Shown: piece after piece, positions 10,104 to 21,478 of the stretch
How positions within the stretch are numbered: the stretch's first letter is position 1
How the letters are laid out: every line of letters starts with the position of its first letter
Source: Bettongia penicillata ogilbyi
Lineage: Eukaryota > Chordata > Mammalia > Diprotodontia > Potoroidae
Direction of reading: 5' to 3'
Assembly (NCBI GenBank): GCA_023548195.1
Contig: JAJHZJ010000418.1
Span: 1,520,417-1,584,416, forward strand
DNA length: 64,000 bases
The notes under the pieces: generated by a model
Told to the model about the DNA's origin: nothing
Database searches by the model: none
Seen by the model: the letters and a program-made list of their open reading frames with translations, nothing else
Made by a program: the position numbers and the translations under genes

Positions 10104-10390
10104 GCACCCTCCACACCCTCCGGCACCAGGTTGCCAATATCAATGCCACCCGAATTGATCCCGCTGTTACCACCACCTTTAGTTCTATCTTTTCTACTCT
10201 ATCTACATGGGTGAAAAGCTATGTGGGCTCCGCCTCTTTATTCCTTCTCCTTGCCATGGGCTTCCTGCTCTGCCTACGCCAGGTTCGGCAGAGGCAGACG
10301 CAACAGCGGCAATATACCGCATGGGCTCTCTGCTCCCTGACAAATCACTCTAATCCACAAGTTTGGATTACAGCTTTAGAGAGATGCTAG
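10090..10390 (+). pseudogene. env: env transmembrane subunit, C-terminal part only
   Basis: In frame 2, about 100 codons cover a short membrane-proximal segment (STLHTLRHQVANINATR), a clear membrane helix (SASLFLLLAMGFLLCL) and a basic cytoplasmic tail (RQVRQRQTQQRQ) to a TAG at 10388-10390. The fusion peptide, the immunosuppressive-type region and the CX6CC motif are absent, so most of the ectodomain is deleted. The sequence here is visibly GC-richer than the SU part just upstream, which suggests a junction near 10080. Confidence 0.78.
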
Positions 10391-10648
10391 CTCTCGCCTC
10401 AGCCCCAAAAGCATCCCTGTGCCCCACTATAATCAATAATAAGCTTTCTACAGGAATATCGTGGCTCCATGACCTGGAGACCCGTTGGCTGCAGAGGTAC
10501 CCAATGACGGGATTATTGTGGGTCCACCTACCAGAAATGCTGGAGGTGGGAGCCACCCACATAGCCTAAGACAGGGGCCCTGCCCACTTTTGGTACCAGG
10601 CATGGAGACAGGCCACATGACCTATTCTCTCACTTACCATTTATAAAA
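10391..10648 (+). other. 3' non-coding region before the polypurine tract
   Basis: About 260 bp between the env stop and the polypurine tract. A 68-codon frame (10363-10569) overlaps the env end, but it has no recognised domain or good start context, so it is not called as a gene. GC-rich like the env tail and LTR. Confidence 0.5.
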
Positions 10649-10660
10649 CAAAAAGGGGGA
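10649..10660 (+). promoter_or_regulatory. Polypurine tract
   Basis: caaaaaggggga followed by gt and then the right LTR's TG. This is the plus-strand primer position, and it is intact. Confidence 0.9.
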
Positions 10661-10662
10661 GT

Positions 10663-11228
10663 TGTCAGGGGCCGTCCCTGAACCTCCTGGGCAGAGAGGT
10701 AACAGCAGGAGTCTATACCTGCCCCTCCCCGGCAATCACGCGCCTCACCCGTGACTTCCGGGCTGAGGGTGCAGGAAAGGCTCGTGTACAAGGCACGATA
10801 CCGCCCTCTGGGAGGTGCTGAGGAAGCCCCAGTAAGACACACCTGGCCACCTGTGATAGGACCAAGCAGATGGTCCGAGTGGGGAGGGAAAGTCCAGAGA
10901 GACTCCTGCCCTATTGCCACAGGACACAACCAGCTAAGGGGAGGGGGCTGGGGCGACAGCAGGCTGAACTCCCCAATCAGGAGTCGGACAGCAAAACCCG
11001 GAAAGAATAAGGAATAAAAGGCAACGCCCTGGGTTGCTCAAGGGGGACTGGACTGATGTGAACTACTGAATAAACACCTGCTTTGCTCTACCACTCTGGC
11101 TAGTGCCTGGTTTTGCCCGTCCTCAGCCCCTGGGGTCGGGACCGGAGACGTCCGAAGCCGCCGTTAGTTAGGTGGAAGCAGAGGTCACGACGTACCCCCT
11201 GAGGTCCGGCAGGGACAGAGCGCGGACA
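10663..11228 (+). repeat. 3' LTR (566 bp)
   Basis: No difference from the left LTR was found in a full read (constant offset of 5704). TATA-like box at 11013-11021, AATAAA at 11069-11074. Ends gcgcggaca and is followed directly by the target duplication. Could act as a promoter for downstream DNA. Confidence 0.96.
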
Positions 11229-11275
11229 AAGAGGGCTCACGATGAGTTGCACAAGACTTAAAAAGCAACTAAACA
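11229..11275 (+). repeat. SINE tail, with right copy of the 6-bp duplication
   Basis: aagagg (11229-11234) repeats 4953-4958. What follows (gctcacgatgagttgcac..) is the expected tail of the SINE interrupted at 4958, ending 'gcaactaaacaactgg'. This confirms one insertion event. Confidence 0.88.
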
Positions 11276-12025
11276 ACTGGGAAGAGGTAAAATCTAGCAT
11301 ACCAGAATTTAAAGGCATTGGAGGCCACAGTTGTGTTTTACACAAGAAAGAGTATAGGTAACCCTCTCCCAATCACTGGAGAAGGAGAATTCCCTCCTTG
11401 TCACAACCTAAGAGGGGATTTATGAATAAAAATATTGTCTATGTAATGATCCCCTGGTTTGGGATCAAGACTCACAAACTACACAACCGAAACACAAGCT
11501 ACAAAAATGATGATGAAAGCCTTGATCAGGTCCAGCTCAATGGTACCTCGATGAGTCACACCAGTCACATCATCTTATTCTCACTTCCCCATCTACAGAA
11601 AAAAGATGCTCGATCATGACAGCTTTGAGCAAATGTAACAAGAAGACTTGAGTCTAGCTAATTCCATCTCAAAAACATCAGTCACACTGATCTCCTAAGT
11701 AGCCTTTTTTAAAAAATCTTACCCTTACCACACACCTTTCAGTGAGAAGTTCTTCCTTTAGAATACTGCTTCAACATTAGTTTGGAGTTAGATTTTTAAA
11801 AAATAGAGTAGGCCAAAGTAGGAAAGTCACTTAGGCTTTCTTTTCAGCTGGAGAATAATGTTGAAGTTTTCTTCTTGCTTTTAAATACAGGCTTGTCTCA
11901 ATGTAAGTTCATCAAATTGAAAGCACCTGACCTTCCCAGGTTGAGATACTAATATGATAGATCCCTTTCTTCACCTTGTTGAAAGTAGGTCAATGAATAA
12001 GAATGAAACTCCCATCTGAAAAAGA
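11276..12025. other. No recognisable feature
   Basis: AT-rich sequence; the small frame at 11398-11619 has no supporting context. Confidence 0.45.
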
Positions 12026-12029
12026 ATGT

Positions 12030-12345
12030 TCAGTATTTCTTAGAGTTGCAGGGGATCCCAGAGGTCATCTTACCCAACTTGAACCAGAGCAAGGGTCTTC
12101 TATATACAATTCAACTGACAAGTGGTTGCCCAGTCCATTTGAAGACATTCAGAAAGAGAAAAAAATAAAAAAACAAAACCCTACTTCCAGAGACAACCCA
12201 TTCCATCTTTGCTCTAATTTTTAGAAATTTTTTTCCTTGTGTGAGCACTGAATTTATTTCTTTGTAACTCCTATCCATTTCTTCTAGCTTTGCCCTAAGC
12301 AGAATTAATCTAATTGCTCTTCCAAATGACTTTTTTTTAAACAAC
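12030..12345 (+). repeat. Unclassified dispersed repeat (copy 2)
   Basis: Includes 'gcaggggatcccagaggtcatctt'-type text shortened here, then 'agacaacccattccat' and 'tctagctttgccctaag'. The order matches the element at 3815-4115, in the same orientation, and both are diverged. Confidence 0.5.
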
Positions 12346-12349
12346 TGGA

Positions 12350-13285
12350 AGGAAATTAGATCTTTTCATCTGATAGTGCTGAGGCATCTGAGTTAGGGTG
12401 GCATATCTCAACTCTTCTGTCCATCAATTCTTACTTGTCCATGCGTATTCCACAAGAAAGAGGATTCTTTTAGAGACAAGAAATATCAATCAATAAAAAT
12501 GGATGAATTTTCCAAGGGAACAACTCTAGAAAAGTGATTTGGCATCAAGTAGTCTAGTTTGGGAATCAGATTTGGGCATTTAAAATGACATTTCTACAAG
12601 GATTTCACTTGTGTTGAGATTAAGAGTGAAAAGTTAGAATTGAAGGCTAAAAGAAAAAAAAAATGAGCCTGCCTTCAAAGCTTTCCCATCCCGGACTTCT
12701 AATTAGGGCATATTTTTTGCACAGATGCTGTTTAATAGCAGATAGGCAAAAGTTTTAATATTTTTCTCTTAATAACCACATATTTGAGTCCAACAGAGAC
12801 AAGACTGGATTATTTGGACCATTAGTCATTTCCAGATGGCAATTTGCATTTCCTCATATGCAACCTTGAATGCTGAATGATGAAATGAGAGCTGAAGTTC
12901 TTTCAAAAACTGAATAGGCAAATCAGCGTGACTATATCAAATCCATACATTCCTTCTGACTATGAAAATTACACATTCTGTCATGAGACCAATCAATTTC
13001 CTCTGCGTTGAATTCATCTAGCTTTATCAGAAGCAATGCTCATTTCAGAGTCTGAATTTGGAAATATCTAAATGTATGTCTTCACTATATTTCTTTGCTG
13101 GAAAAAAGGGTAAAAAGAGAGATCAAATAGTATTCCCATTAATTAATGTGTTTCTAGACATGTAGCGGAAGGATTGATACGTAAATTAATACTCTATAAT
13201 ATCAAGTTTTTATTTTATTGTGTGATTACAAAATAAATCTGCTTAGTTAATCCAACCAAAAAAGAGAGGAAGTGAGTCAAAGATT
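12350..13285. other. No recognisable feature
   Basis: Plain AT-rich DNA on both strands. Confidence 0.45.
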
Positions 13286-13289
13286 CAGA

Positions 13290-13545
13290 AATCTAGGGGA
13301 GAAAGAAATGGAATTCTGCCTTTGAAACTGCTGGCTATGTTACTCTGAACTTGTCATGTCCCCTCTGTGTACCTCCAGGCAACTGTATAAAACTTCAAAT
13401 ATCACTGAAGATGCAGATCTGTATTGGTGGAGGGAATTTCTTACCAGAAAGTCTCTGTGTCACTTGTGAAATCCATAAGTCCTCCCCAAAAGGTCAGATA
13501 CCCTGAGCTAAACAAAGTGATCGAAACCATCTTCTCATTAGAAAG
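13290..13545 (+). repeat. MIR-related fragment
   Basis: 'atcactgaagatgcagatct' and 'attggtggagggaattt' are phrases of a common old marsupial SINE/MIR-associated repeat. Weak, no clear ends. Confidence 0.4.
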
Positions 13546-14250
13546 AAGATGACTTCTTGTTTTTCTTTTCTCTCTTCCTTTTTTATTACATTTTCTATAT
13601 CTTATAGAATAAACATATCTGCTTTTCTATAATTTACATTTGGATCTTTAGCAGCATTTTTAATTTGTTTTCATTTTTTACTTCAATGTGATGTAATTTT
13701 CAGTGTCTAGCTTGGTAAGCAAAGTATATTGTATGAGTTGGCCCCCTTACCTCCAGGCATTCGTAATATTAATTTGGGCTATTTTTAACTATAGATAGTT
13801 GTTCCAAGGACATACCTTTGCTCAGAAGGCAATGATTTCACCACCTCCAAAGAGAAAAATTTAGGAAAAGGTCAGAAAAACCCAGACTCCCTAAAAATGT
13901 GCTTGGCCTGGCGCTCTTTGGTACTTAAAAATTATTAGATTTCTTTAGTTCAGCCTGAGCTGAAAGCAATACAGGCAGTAGAAAATTGAGTTATTTTTAC
14001 TATCTCATCTTTCCATACTTAGGTGAGTACAAAATATAAGAACCCAAATCAGTATCAAATTCTCTAAATCTCTGTAGTTTCTGGGGGACATTCTGTAATC
14101 CATAGTCTGGCTCCCCTGCATGGGTAACTATCTCAAAGCCTGATCCAAAGTTTTATCTCACCCAATTGTTGTGTTTACCTTTAATATACAGTTAGAAGAC
14201 ACAGTAGCTTCAAAGTAGAGGCTTTAATGAAATTGTATAGTCGAGAAAAT
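13546..14250. other. No recognisable feature
   Basis: Nothing supportable; includes T-rich tracts. Confidence 0.4.
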
Positions 14251-14254
14251 AAGT

Positions 14255-14790
14255 GACCCAGCATCTGTTAAGACCTAAGATATGCTAGGCACAGTGCTAA
14301 TAGCTGGAGACACAAAGATTAAAAAAAACTTACTCTCAAGATACTCAGTCAAATGAGTGAGACATGCTTAAATAACATATGTGTCATTTAAGCATGTTAC
14401 ATATATACATATATGATAAATAGGAGATAATCAACAGAAGAAAGGCATGAACATTAGAAAGAATCAAGAATGACTTCTTATAGAAGTTAGGATTTGAAGG
14501 AAGATAAATACGCTAGGAGATGAAAATGAGGAAGGAGAGTATTTCAGGTGCAGGCGACAGCCCGTGACGGTGGGGTCCGTGTTTGAGAAGCTGTAAGAAG
14601 GCCAGTGACATTGGATAACAAAGTAAGTGGAGGGGAATAAGGTGTCAGAAAATTGGAAAGGTTCAAAGGGGCCAGGAAAAGAAGAGTGTTAAATACCAGA
14701 GTCTTATATATTTGATTCTGGAGGTAATTAAGAGCCGATGGGGTTTACTGAATCATAAGATGATATGAAAAGTAGAGACAAAATATTCTC
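14255..14790 (-). repeat. L2-type LINE fragment
   Basis: 'tatgctaggcacagtgctaa' and 'gagacacaaagat', then a purine-rich series (ggtgtcagaaaattggaaag, gaggtaattaagagcc) in the order repeated at 28030-28440 and 41515-41900. Purine-rich on this strand, so the element lies antisense. Strand is inferred from L2 copies elsewhere. Confidence 0.6.
14362..14397. other. Perfect 12-bp inverted repeat
   Basis: acatgcttaaat and atttaagcatgt, separated by 12 bases, inside the L2 remnant. Could extrude as a small cruciform; probably a chance or local inverted duplication. Confidence 0.8.
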
Positions 14791-14927
14791 CCCATAAGCT
14801 TGGAGTGCATTCTCCCGTAGGCTAAGTCCAAGAGGTAAGGTCATTGTCTCTGTTGCCTCTTCATCTGTTTTCCTGGGCCTTTCCTAAGGAGCTGGGACTG
14901 ATAAAAGTCTGAAAAGCTCTTATGTAT

Positions 14928-15035
14928 AGGCAGCTAGGTGGTACAAGGGATAGAGTATTGTATCTAGAATCAGGAAGATGAACTCAAATTCCACCTGGCT
15001 CAAATCAACACATTTACTAGTTGTATGACCTTAAA
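14928..15035 (+). repeat. SINE head fragment
   Basis: 'aggcagctaggtggtacaag', 'gatagagtattg' and 'aatcaggaagatgaactcaa' give the tRNA-like head with its B-box region. Truncated after 'ttgtatgacctt'. Confidence 0.75.
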
Positions 15036-15039
15036 AAAA

Positions 15040-15645
15040 ATTACAAATCAGCCAAATCTAATGTATGGTTTTACTGTTATGTCATTCAAATTATCAAAGA
15101 CATACTGTATAGAATTCTGTTATTATTATATATGATATATTAAATTAACTCTATATCAAATAATGAAATTCATTGGAAAACATCAAAGATCTAGTATATT
15201 TTTTAGTATTAGAGAAATAATGAAAAGAGGAAGAGATAAAAAGAGAATAGCACTTCTAGACCACAGATGATATTATAAAGCAATAGTTATCAAAAATCAT
15301 CTGTTATTGGTCAAATAATAGGGAGTTAGATTAACGTAACAGACCAGAGAAAGGAGAATCGGCAATAATGGAACTCAATAACACCATGTCAATAAGCTGG
15401 AAAACATAAATTACTTTGGAAATAACTCCTTATATGATTTTTAAAAATGCTGGAAACTAGAAAAATAGGAGACAGAAGAAGGGCGATATAGATAGGAAAA
15501 GAAGCAAGAGTGTGCAGTCACAAAAATCTAGAAGGGATGAAGTATCCAGGAGAAAAGAATGATCCATAATATCAAAGGCTACAGTGGCAATAGCCGCGAA
15601 AGCTGGAATCAAGTCCTGGCTGTGAGAATGGTGAATGGTGTGACT
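15040..15645. other. No recognisable feature
   Basis: AT-rich; a small antisense frame at 15457-15711 is low-complexity and unsupported. Confidence 0.4.
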
Positions 15646-15744
15646 TTGAGGTAATATAGTACAATGTAGTGGGAAACGCCTTGACTTAGGACTCAGAAGG
15701 CCTGATTGCAAAGCCTACTTCTGAGCCTTAGTATCTGTTCCATT

Positions 15745-16432
15745 TCCAAGTCTTGTTTTTTCTACTCTCTAACTTGTCTCTGATATACTGCCTTTTCTCT
15801 CCTTACATAGGCTCTACTTCAGTGAGGTCCCTCATCACCTCATATCGGGATGCTGGCTGGTCTCTCTCTCTGTCCCAAGTCTCTCCCCACTCAAATCCAT
15901 TCTTTACTCAGCTGCCTAAGAAATCCTCTGAAAGTGTAAGTCCTACCATGTCATCTCACTCACTACTCAGTGAATTCCAATAGCTCCCTAGAAATAAATA
16001 TTAAATCATCTGACCCCTTTCTACTTTTCCAGTTTTCTTAAAATTTTCATGTGTTTTCTGCAGTCTAGCAACAGCTGCCTTCTTTCTGATTCTCAAAAAT
16101 GATACCCCATCTCCCCACTTTTTCTTGGCTGGTTTTCATGCCTAAAATGCTCTTTCTCACTTCTGCCTCCTGACTTCTCTAGCTTCTTTCAAGATTCAGC
16201 TCAAATACCAGCTCCTACTCCTCCCCATTCTATGGCCTTCCCTCTAAAATTGCTTTCCAGCCACACACTATTATACATCTTGCATATATATAGTTGTTTA
16301 TGTATTATATCCTCCATCAGAACATGAGCCCCTTGAGGGCAGGGACAATGTATTTGCCCTTTTTTATACCCCCAGGACTTAGTTTAGTTACTGGAATATA
16401 GTAAGAGAGTAAGCACTTAATAAATGTGTGTA
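15745..16432 (+). repeat. L2 LINE, 3' end
   Basis: Ordered L2 landmarks: 'tagctcccta', 'cctaaaatgctctttctcac', 'gcttctttcaagattcagct', then 'gagccccttgagggcaggga' and 'agcacttaataaatgtgtg'. A MIR-like fragment lies just upstream at 15650-15740. Confidence 0.85.
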
Positions 16433-16985
16433 TATATATAAATTTATTCTATATATAATAATGAGTATTATATTATATAATAATATGTTTTATAATTTAA
16501 AAATCATAAATAATTTTTGTATATTGTTAATAAAGTATATAATAAATTTATATATAATTAATATATAAAGAGTAAATAGATTATTATTTCATATACATCA
16601 TATGATGTTATACATGATTGTTTTTGTATGTTATACATATACGATTAGCACATATTGCATGTTGTGCTGAGAAATATTGTATAGTATAATGTATTTGTAT
16701 ATATTAACACATCACATTGCATAATACCATGCACAGATAATATAGTTAGTATATTATATTCATAATGTCATATATCATATAAGTTATTTGTTACCATGAT
16801 AAATGACATACATACATGTACAACATGCGACTTCACTGTGCTTGCATGATAAATGATTTATCGCATTGCAATAACTTGTTTATTATACGAGTTAATAATT
16901 CATTTATTCTGCCTGCTTATTTCACAATACAACATGTGGTATATTGCATTGTGTATATATGTGTGTGTGTGTGTGTATGTAAGAC
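16433..16985. repeat. Very AT-rich, palindrome-rich tract ending in (TG)n
   Basis: Long runs such as attatattatataataat with many short self-complementary words, then tgtgtgtgtg at about 16957-16978. Likely easily unwound DNA; no genes. Confidence 0.8.
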
Positions 16986-16999
16986 ACCTGTAGACATAT

Positions 17000-17246
17000 T
17001 GCTGTTCAATCTGTGTTCAACTCTTTGTGACCCCAGCTGGGGTTTTCTTGGTAAAGATCCTAGAGTGGTTTGCCATTACATTCTTCAGTTAATTTTACAG
17101 ATGAGGAAACTGAGGCAAACAGGGTTAAATAACTTGCCCAGAGTAACACAGCTAGCAAGTATTTGAGGTCAAATTTGAACTCAGGAAAATGAGTCTTCCT
17201 AACTCCAGGCCAGGTACTCTATCTACTGTACCACCTAGCTGTCCCA
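17000..17246 (-). repeat. tRNA-derived SINE, antisense
   Basis: Reads in reverse: tail 'ctctttgtgaccccagctgg', 'gatgaggaaactgaggcaaa', 'acttgcccagagtaacacag', and head 'accacctagctgtccc'. Near full length. Confidence 0.88.
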
Positions 17247-17249
17247 AAT

Positions 17250-18085
17250 AGATATATAGATATAAACATATGAAGCTGGACAGTGTGGGCTAGATTGTGT
17301 TGAGAAAGTTTTGCAATTTTTAAATTTATTTTGTTTTCAGTTTTCAACAACCACTTCTATAAGTCTTGCAATCTTTTTTAGGATACAAATTATTCCCTAC
17401 CATAAAAGATAATTTTATGTGCTAGTATAGGGAGAAGCTCGTTCAGTTGAATGGTGGGATGAAAAGTGAATAACTGGCTTCATTAAATCTCAGGACTGTA
17501 CTACACTCTCAGACCCTGGTGTGGCCTGAAAATTCTGGGTTTTCACTAGTGGTGAACTGCTATTGCTCTTATAGAAATGACTCTAGGAGGAGAGCCTGAG
17601 GAATCAGTAGCTGGTATTATGATATCAACACAGTTGTAATGGTCTCAGGGTTTGGTGGCGGGGGTGGTGGCTTTTCTTGTATCTGAGAGACATGGAGAGA
17701 CAGAAACAAAGACAGACAGCAGAACAGAGGCAGGCAGATGGGCAGACAGAAGCAGAGAGATAGCCTCACAATTCTCTTGGACAGGTGCTGGTGGTGTAAT
17801 TATCATTTGTATCCCTTGGTTTGTCTGTGAAGTTCTATGACCGAGTCTGAGTGTGCATGTAGTTCACACTATACGGGGAGCTGGGCCATCGTCATCAGTC
17901 TCAGTATTGCATATCTGATTGCTAACTGAGTCACTTTCCAGCTAAAAATCTATGTTCTTATGAACAGTATACTTTTAAGAAAATAACAATGGAAGAAAAG
18001 CAGAACTCTAAAATTTTATATATTCAGCGATAGCGAAAAACATAAAGAAAGCTAAAAATGATACTTTTATACCTTTGCCAGTCAA
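17250..18085. other. No recognisable feature
   Basis: Includes a short purine-rich patch (gagacagaaacaaagacag..) near 17690. No coding signal. Confidence 0.4.
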
Positions 18086-18089
18086 AAAG

Positions 18090-18290
18090 CAATTTGTAAC
18101 TCACTCAATCCTCAGGACAACCTTTTGAAGTAAGCAGGATAGGTTTTGTTATCTTCTTTTGATAGATGAGAAAGCTGAGGCTCATTTAGATAGTCACTTA
18201 TTAAGGGGGAAAATTTAGTAACTTTCTGAAATAATTCACTTTCTTCCCCCACTGACTCTTTAATACCATAACAAAGAACTGGCATCAGAA
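18090..18290 (-). repeat. MIR-type fragment
   Basis: 'gatagatgagaaagctgagg' with a flanking pattern typical of the reverse strand of MIR. Confidence 0.5.
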
Positions 18291-18299
18291 TTTCTACAA

Positions 18300-21200
18300 A
18301 CAATCAAGATGGAAATAGAAATCATAATTTCATTAGCATTCACTCCTCTTAAAATAGGCTAAGCCATCAACATCCCCCACTTATGGAATATTCAAAATAT
18401 CAAAGATATAGTAGCATTAAGTTAGTCAGTACCTGAACCTCTTTCAGGGTAAAAAGAGGAAAATTAAGTGTCTCCCAAAGCATTAATAATGCATACCTTG
18501 GGTCCAACAGGATTAAAAAAACTGAGCTGTTTTCCAGATTCTGCTCCAATAAAGCTCTAAATAAGCAACAGCATTCCTCCTGTTTGTGCTAAAGAGACAG
18601 ATCATCTTAAGACAACAAACACAAATAACTTTTAATATTTTTGGAGGCTGGATTGGATACCTTATCCCTATATTAATATTCCACTTGGCAGTCACTAGCA
18701 CACACCTAAACAAAATGGTTATAATAGAGGTTTCAATCACCAGGCTAATTTTGGGAAATTTAAATTATCTTTTTGATTTTCAAGAGTTGTGAGCTTTTTC
18801 ATTTGTTTTTTTCTTCCTGTTGTTCACATATTTTTTCAATTTTATAGAAAGCCTCCTCAAGAGCAGAATATGTAATTTTTAGTTTAAAATACTGAACTGG
18901 AGAAAGTAGTTCTTAAAGGACTTGGGTAGAGACAGGTTGGGTGGATCTGCCTAGACATCCTGGAGGAGCATTTCCATTGCCTTGTCTCAGAGCAAGAGTT
19001 AATGGGAATGCTTTCCCGTGTGTCAGCAAATGGCCCAGGTTCTATGTAGGCATTTGGGCAGGACTCTGAGGAAGTAAGTTTGTTTCCTTAGACCCTGATA
19101 AACCCAAAAGAGCAAACCATACAAGTGTTATGAATTGTTTTGCTTTCAAAAGATACTCTTCTTGGTTAGTTCAGGACTCGTGGATTTTTTTTTTTTTCTC
19201 AAACCAAACTGCACTGAGACCCAAAACTAGGGCAAAAATATTATGTTGTCTGCCAACTTACTATCAAGATAGAACTTCAAGGAAAAGGCTTTTTAATGGT
19301 CAGATGGCAGCAATTCTTGGACCATTTGAAATATCTGTTCAAATAAAACTTTCTTTAGGACTTTGTCAAAATGTTCTACTGGGGAAAGATTCAGTTTATT
19401 CAATTCTGGAAGAGTTTCTATCAAAGTTTCTGTCTGTTCTAAAAAGTCTCCTGGGAGGAGGTGCTAATAATAGTGCTTTTGCATGCATATGTAGATATAG
19501 ATACAGACACATTTATAGCCTTCCTTCTATTTGGAAGAAAATCTAGTCAAGGGGCATTTTATTCTCTTAATGTAAGTAGTTCTTTAATGTGAACAGTTCT
19601 TTGTTCTTCCTGAAGGCTACTATGTATGAGGCAAAGGGTAGAAGGATGGAGGTGGGAGGATAGAGACAGCATCAGAAACATTTTGGTTGTTTCAGAGATG
19701 GTCAGTCGCTGAGTGGCTTTAGTGGCCTAAGCAGAATAAGAAAAACACCCTGGAAACACCATTTTGACTCGCTTGAAACCCAGAATACTGTGGTTAGTAT
19801 AAGGTGAGCATGGGAAGAGGAAACTGACCTCCTAAGTCAGGAAGTAAAAGAGGTAAGACCCCCCAGCTGGGTTGCCTAAAACCATTAAAAATGACAGTTT
19901 ATATTGTCCATTTCACTGTTGAGTACCAAGAAAAATAAAATAAAACTAAGAGGCACTATTTAAATCCCAGTCACAGCTACTGTGGGGTAACTAGGTGACA
20001 CAGTGTCCTGATGGAATCTGGGAACTTCTGCTACCATGAAAGTTAAGTAGCTCCAACCTACCAGGTCTGCTTTTCCATGATAAAGTGAGGCCTTTGTTAG
20101 TTCTGACTGTTTCCTCATAGTTAATTTCTTCTATACCTGGAGGAAAGCTCAGCCATCCTTGGAATCAAGACCTGGCCTTCACTTGTGGCTTACTGTCAGC
20201 TGCCAAGATTGGGAGAAAGACCTAGGAAGACACTTAATGTAAAGAATTAATGCAGGGCCCAAAAAATTAAAGCTCTAAGAGTGGATTATTAGCCTGGGCT
20301 TTCAGTTACACTTAAACTAAGTTCTTCAGGTCCCATCCTAGGAATATTTAAGACTTACAAGGAAGAGGGCAGAGGGAATCTTTTTAACAGAAGGATCATC
20401 TAGGGAGGCATCTGGACTTTAGAGAGCTTTCTCAAAGCCACAAGGGAAAAAATCCAAGAGAAAACCTTATTCCATCCTCCTCCTCCCCATTTGTACCATA
20501 TATACAGCTGACTAACGTCAGAAAAGAATATTGGCTTCTCCATGTGAAAATTTTCTGGCACACTGGGGAAGGTGACCTTTAAAATTAATCATTGTAAATG
20601 GGCATTTAGGCCAAAGGAAATGATCTTCAGCTGTGCTTTCTCTTCAATGTATGCTGGCATAGTCGGAAGGCCTGGGCTTCCATCAAGCAAGCATTTTGTT
20701 TTCAGACTGTGTGCCCAAGCCTTCCAGTATTTTCCACTGCTTAAGTGCAAGGAATAATATTCCCCCCATCTCACCCCCAACTCTCCAGCCAAACTTGAAC
20801 AGGATACAGAAAACACCCTACATGTCCTGAGACAATTTTACTACTCTGCTAGTGTCCATCTAGGTCACCCTATTGGCCTCTCTGCTTATTTAATCCACCA
20901 TGATCTGCATAAATTGTTGTAATGGTCATGTACCAACAGCAAACATTGGCCTTTCTTCTTCCTGTGTCACTGAGCTTTTCCCTTAACTCAAGGGCAGCTG
21001 GCCAGAGGAAGGGAGCTCACCATCCTGCCTGGGTCATATTTATTAACTCAGTCTGGATAAACACAGCTGATCTGCAGTAGCCCTTCTTCCTTATTCTGTT
21101 CCCCCACCTTCTTTTTCAGGCACAACTTCAGGTGAAGTGTCCTACTGCCTTTTCTCCAAGGTTTCCCTTAGAGAGCCATGTCAAGGGTCAGGCAAAAAAG

Positions 21201-21355
21201 CAGCCACTTCAGAATGCCTCAGGAGCCACTTTTAGAAAGCTCAGAAAGTTCCTAGGTGATAGGAAAATGATTGCTTTTTGCACACCACCATTCTAGGAAC
21301 AAGACCCCAAACTTACAACTTACTTTGGCTCTGAGCATCTGCTGGAAAGTGATCT
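18300..21355. other. Unique-looking 3 kb, nothing recognised
   Basis: No clear interspersed repeat. A frame of 138 codons at 19130-19546 and shorter ones exist, but codon pattern, start context and splice signals do not support them. Could hold regulatory sequence that cannot be read by eye. Confidence 0.35.
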
Positions 21356-21360
21356 CTCTC

Positions 21361-21478
21361 TGTCTGTATATCTATATCTATATATGTGTATGTATACATG
21401 TATATATGTATACATATATATATGCAATAACATCCAGACACACACACACATACCTACATATATACACACACACAGAAA
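21361..21478. repeat. TA/TG and CA microsatellite cluster
   Basis: tatctatatatgtgtatgta and acacacacaca runs. The overlapping frames here are repeat-driven. Confidence 0.85.

Larger units (their letters stand above)
4959..11228 (+). mobile_element. Betaretrovirus-like (ERVK/class II-type) endogenous retrovirus, non-autonomous
   Basis: 6,270 bp from TG to CA, bounded by equal 566-bp LTRs and a perfect 6-bp duplication, inserted in a SINE tail. Order seen: LTR, lysine-type primer site, leader, short Gag-like frame, non-coding 1.3 kb, RT thumb/connection, RNase H, integrase, overlapping env, polypurine tract, LTR. Gag is short; protease and the RT fingers/palm are not detectable; integrase and env are internally deleted and frameshifted. 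The LTRs look identical, so integration (or LTR conversion) is recent, while the interior is long dead. The betaretroviral assignment rests on pol and env features, the Lys primer site and the duplication length. Mobilisation in trans is an inference. Confidence 0.93.

Noticed and set aside
19130..19546. 138-codon plus-strand frame in repeat-free DNA
   Set aside because: Longest non-viral frame, but it begins in a T-run region, shows no domain, and lacks acceptor/donor pairs at fitting places. Kept as unsupported.
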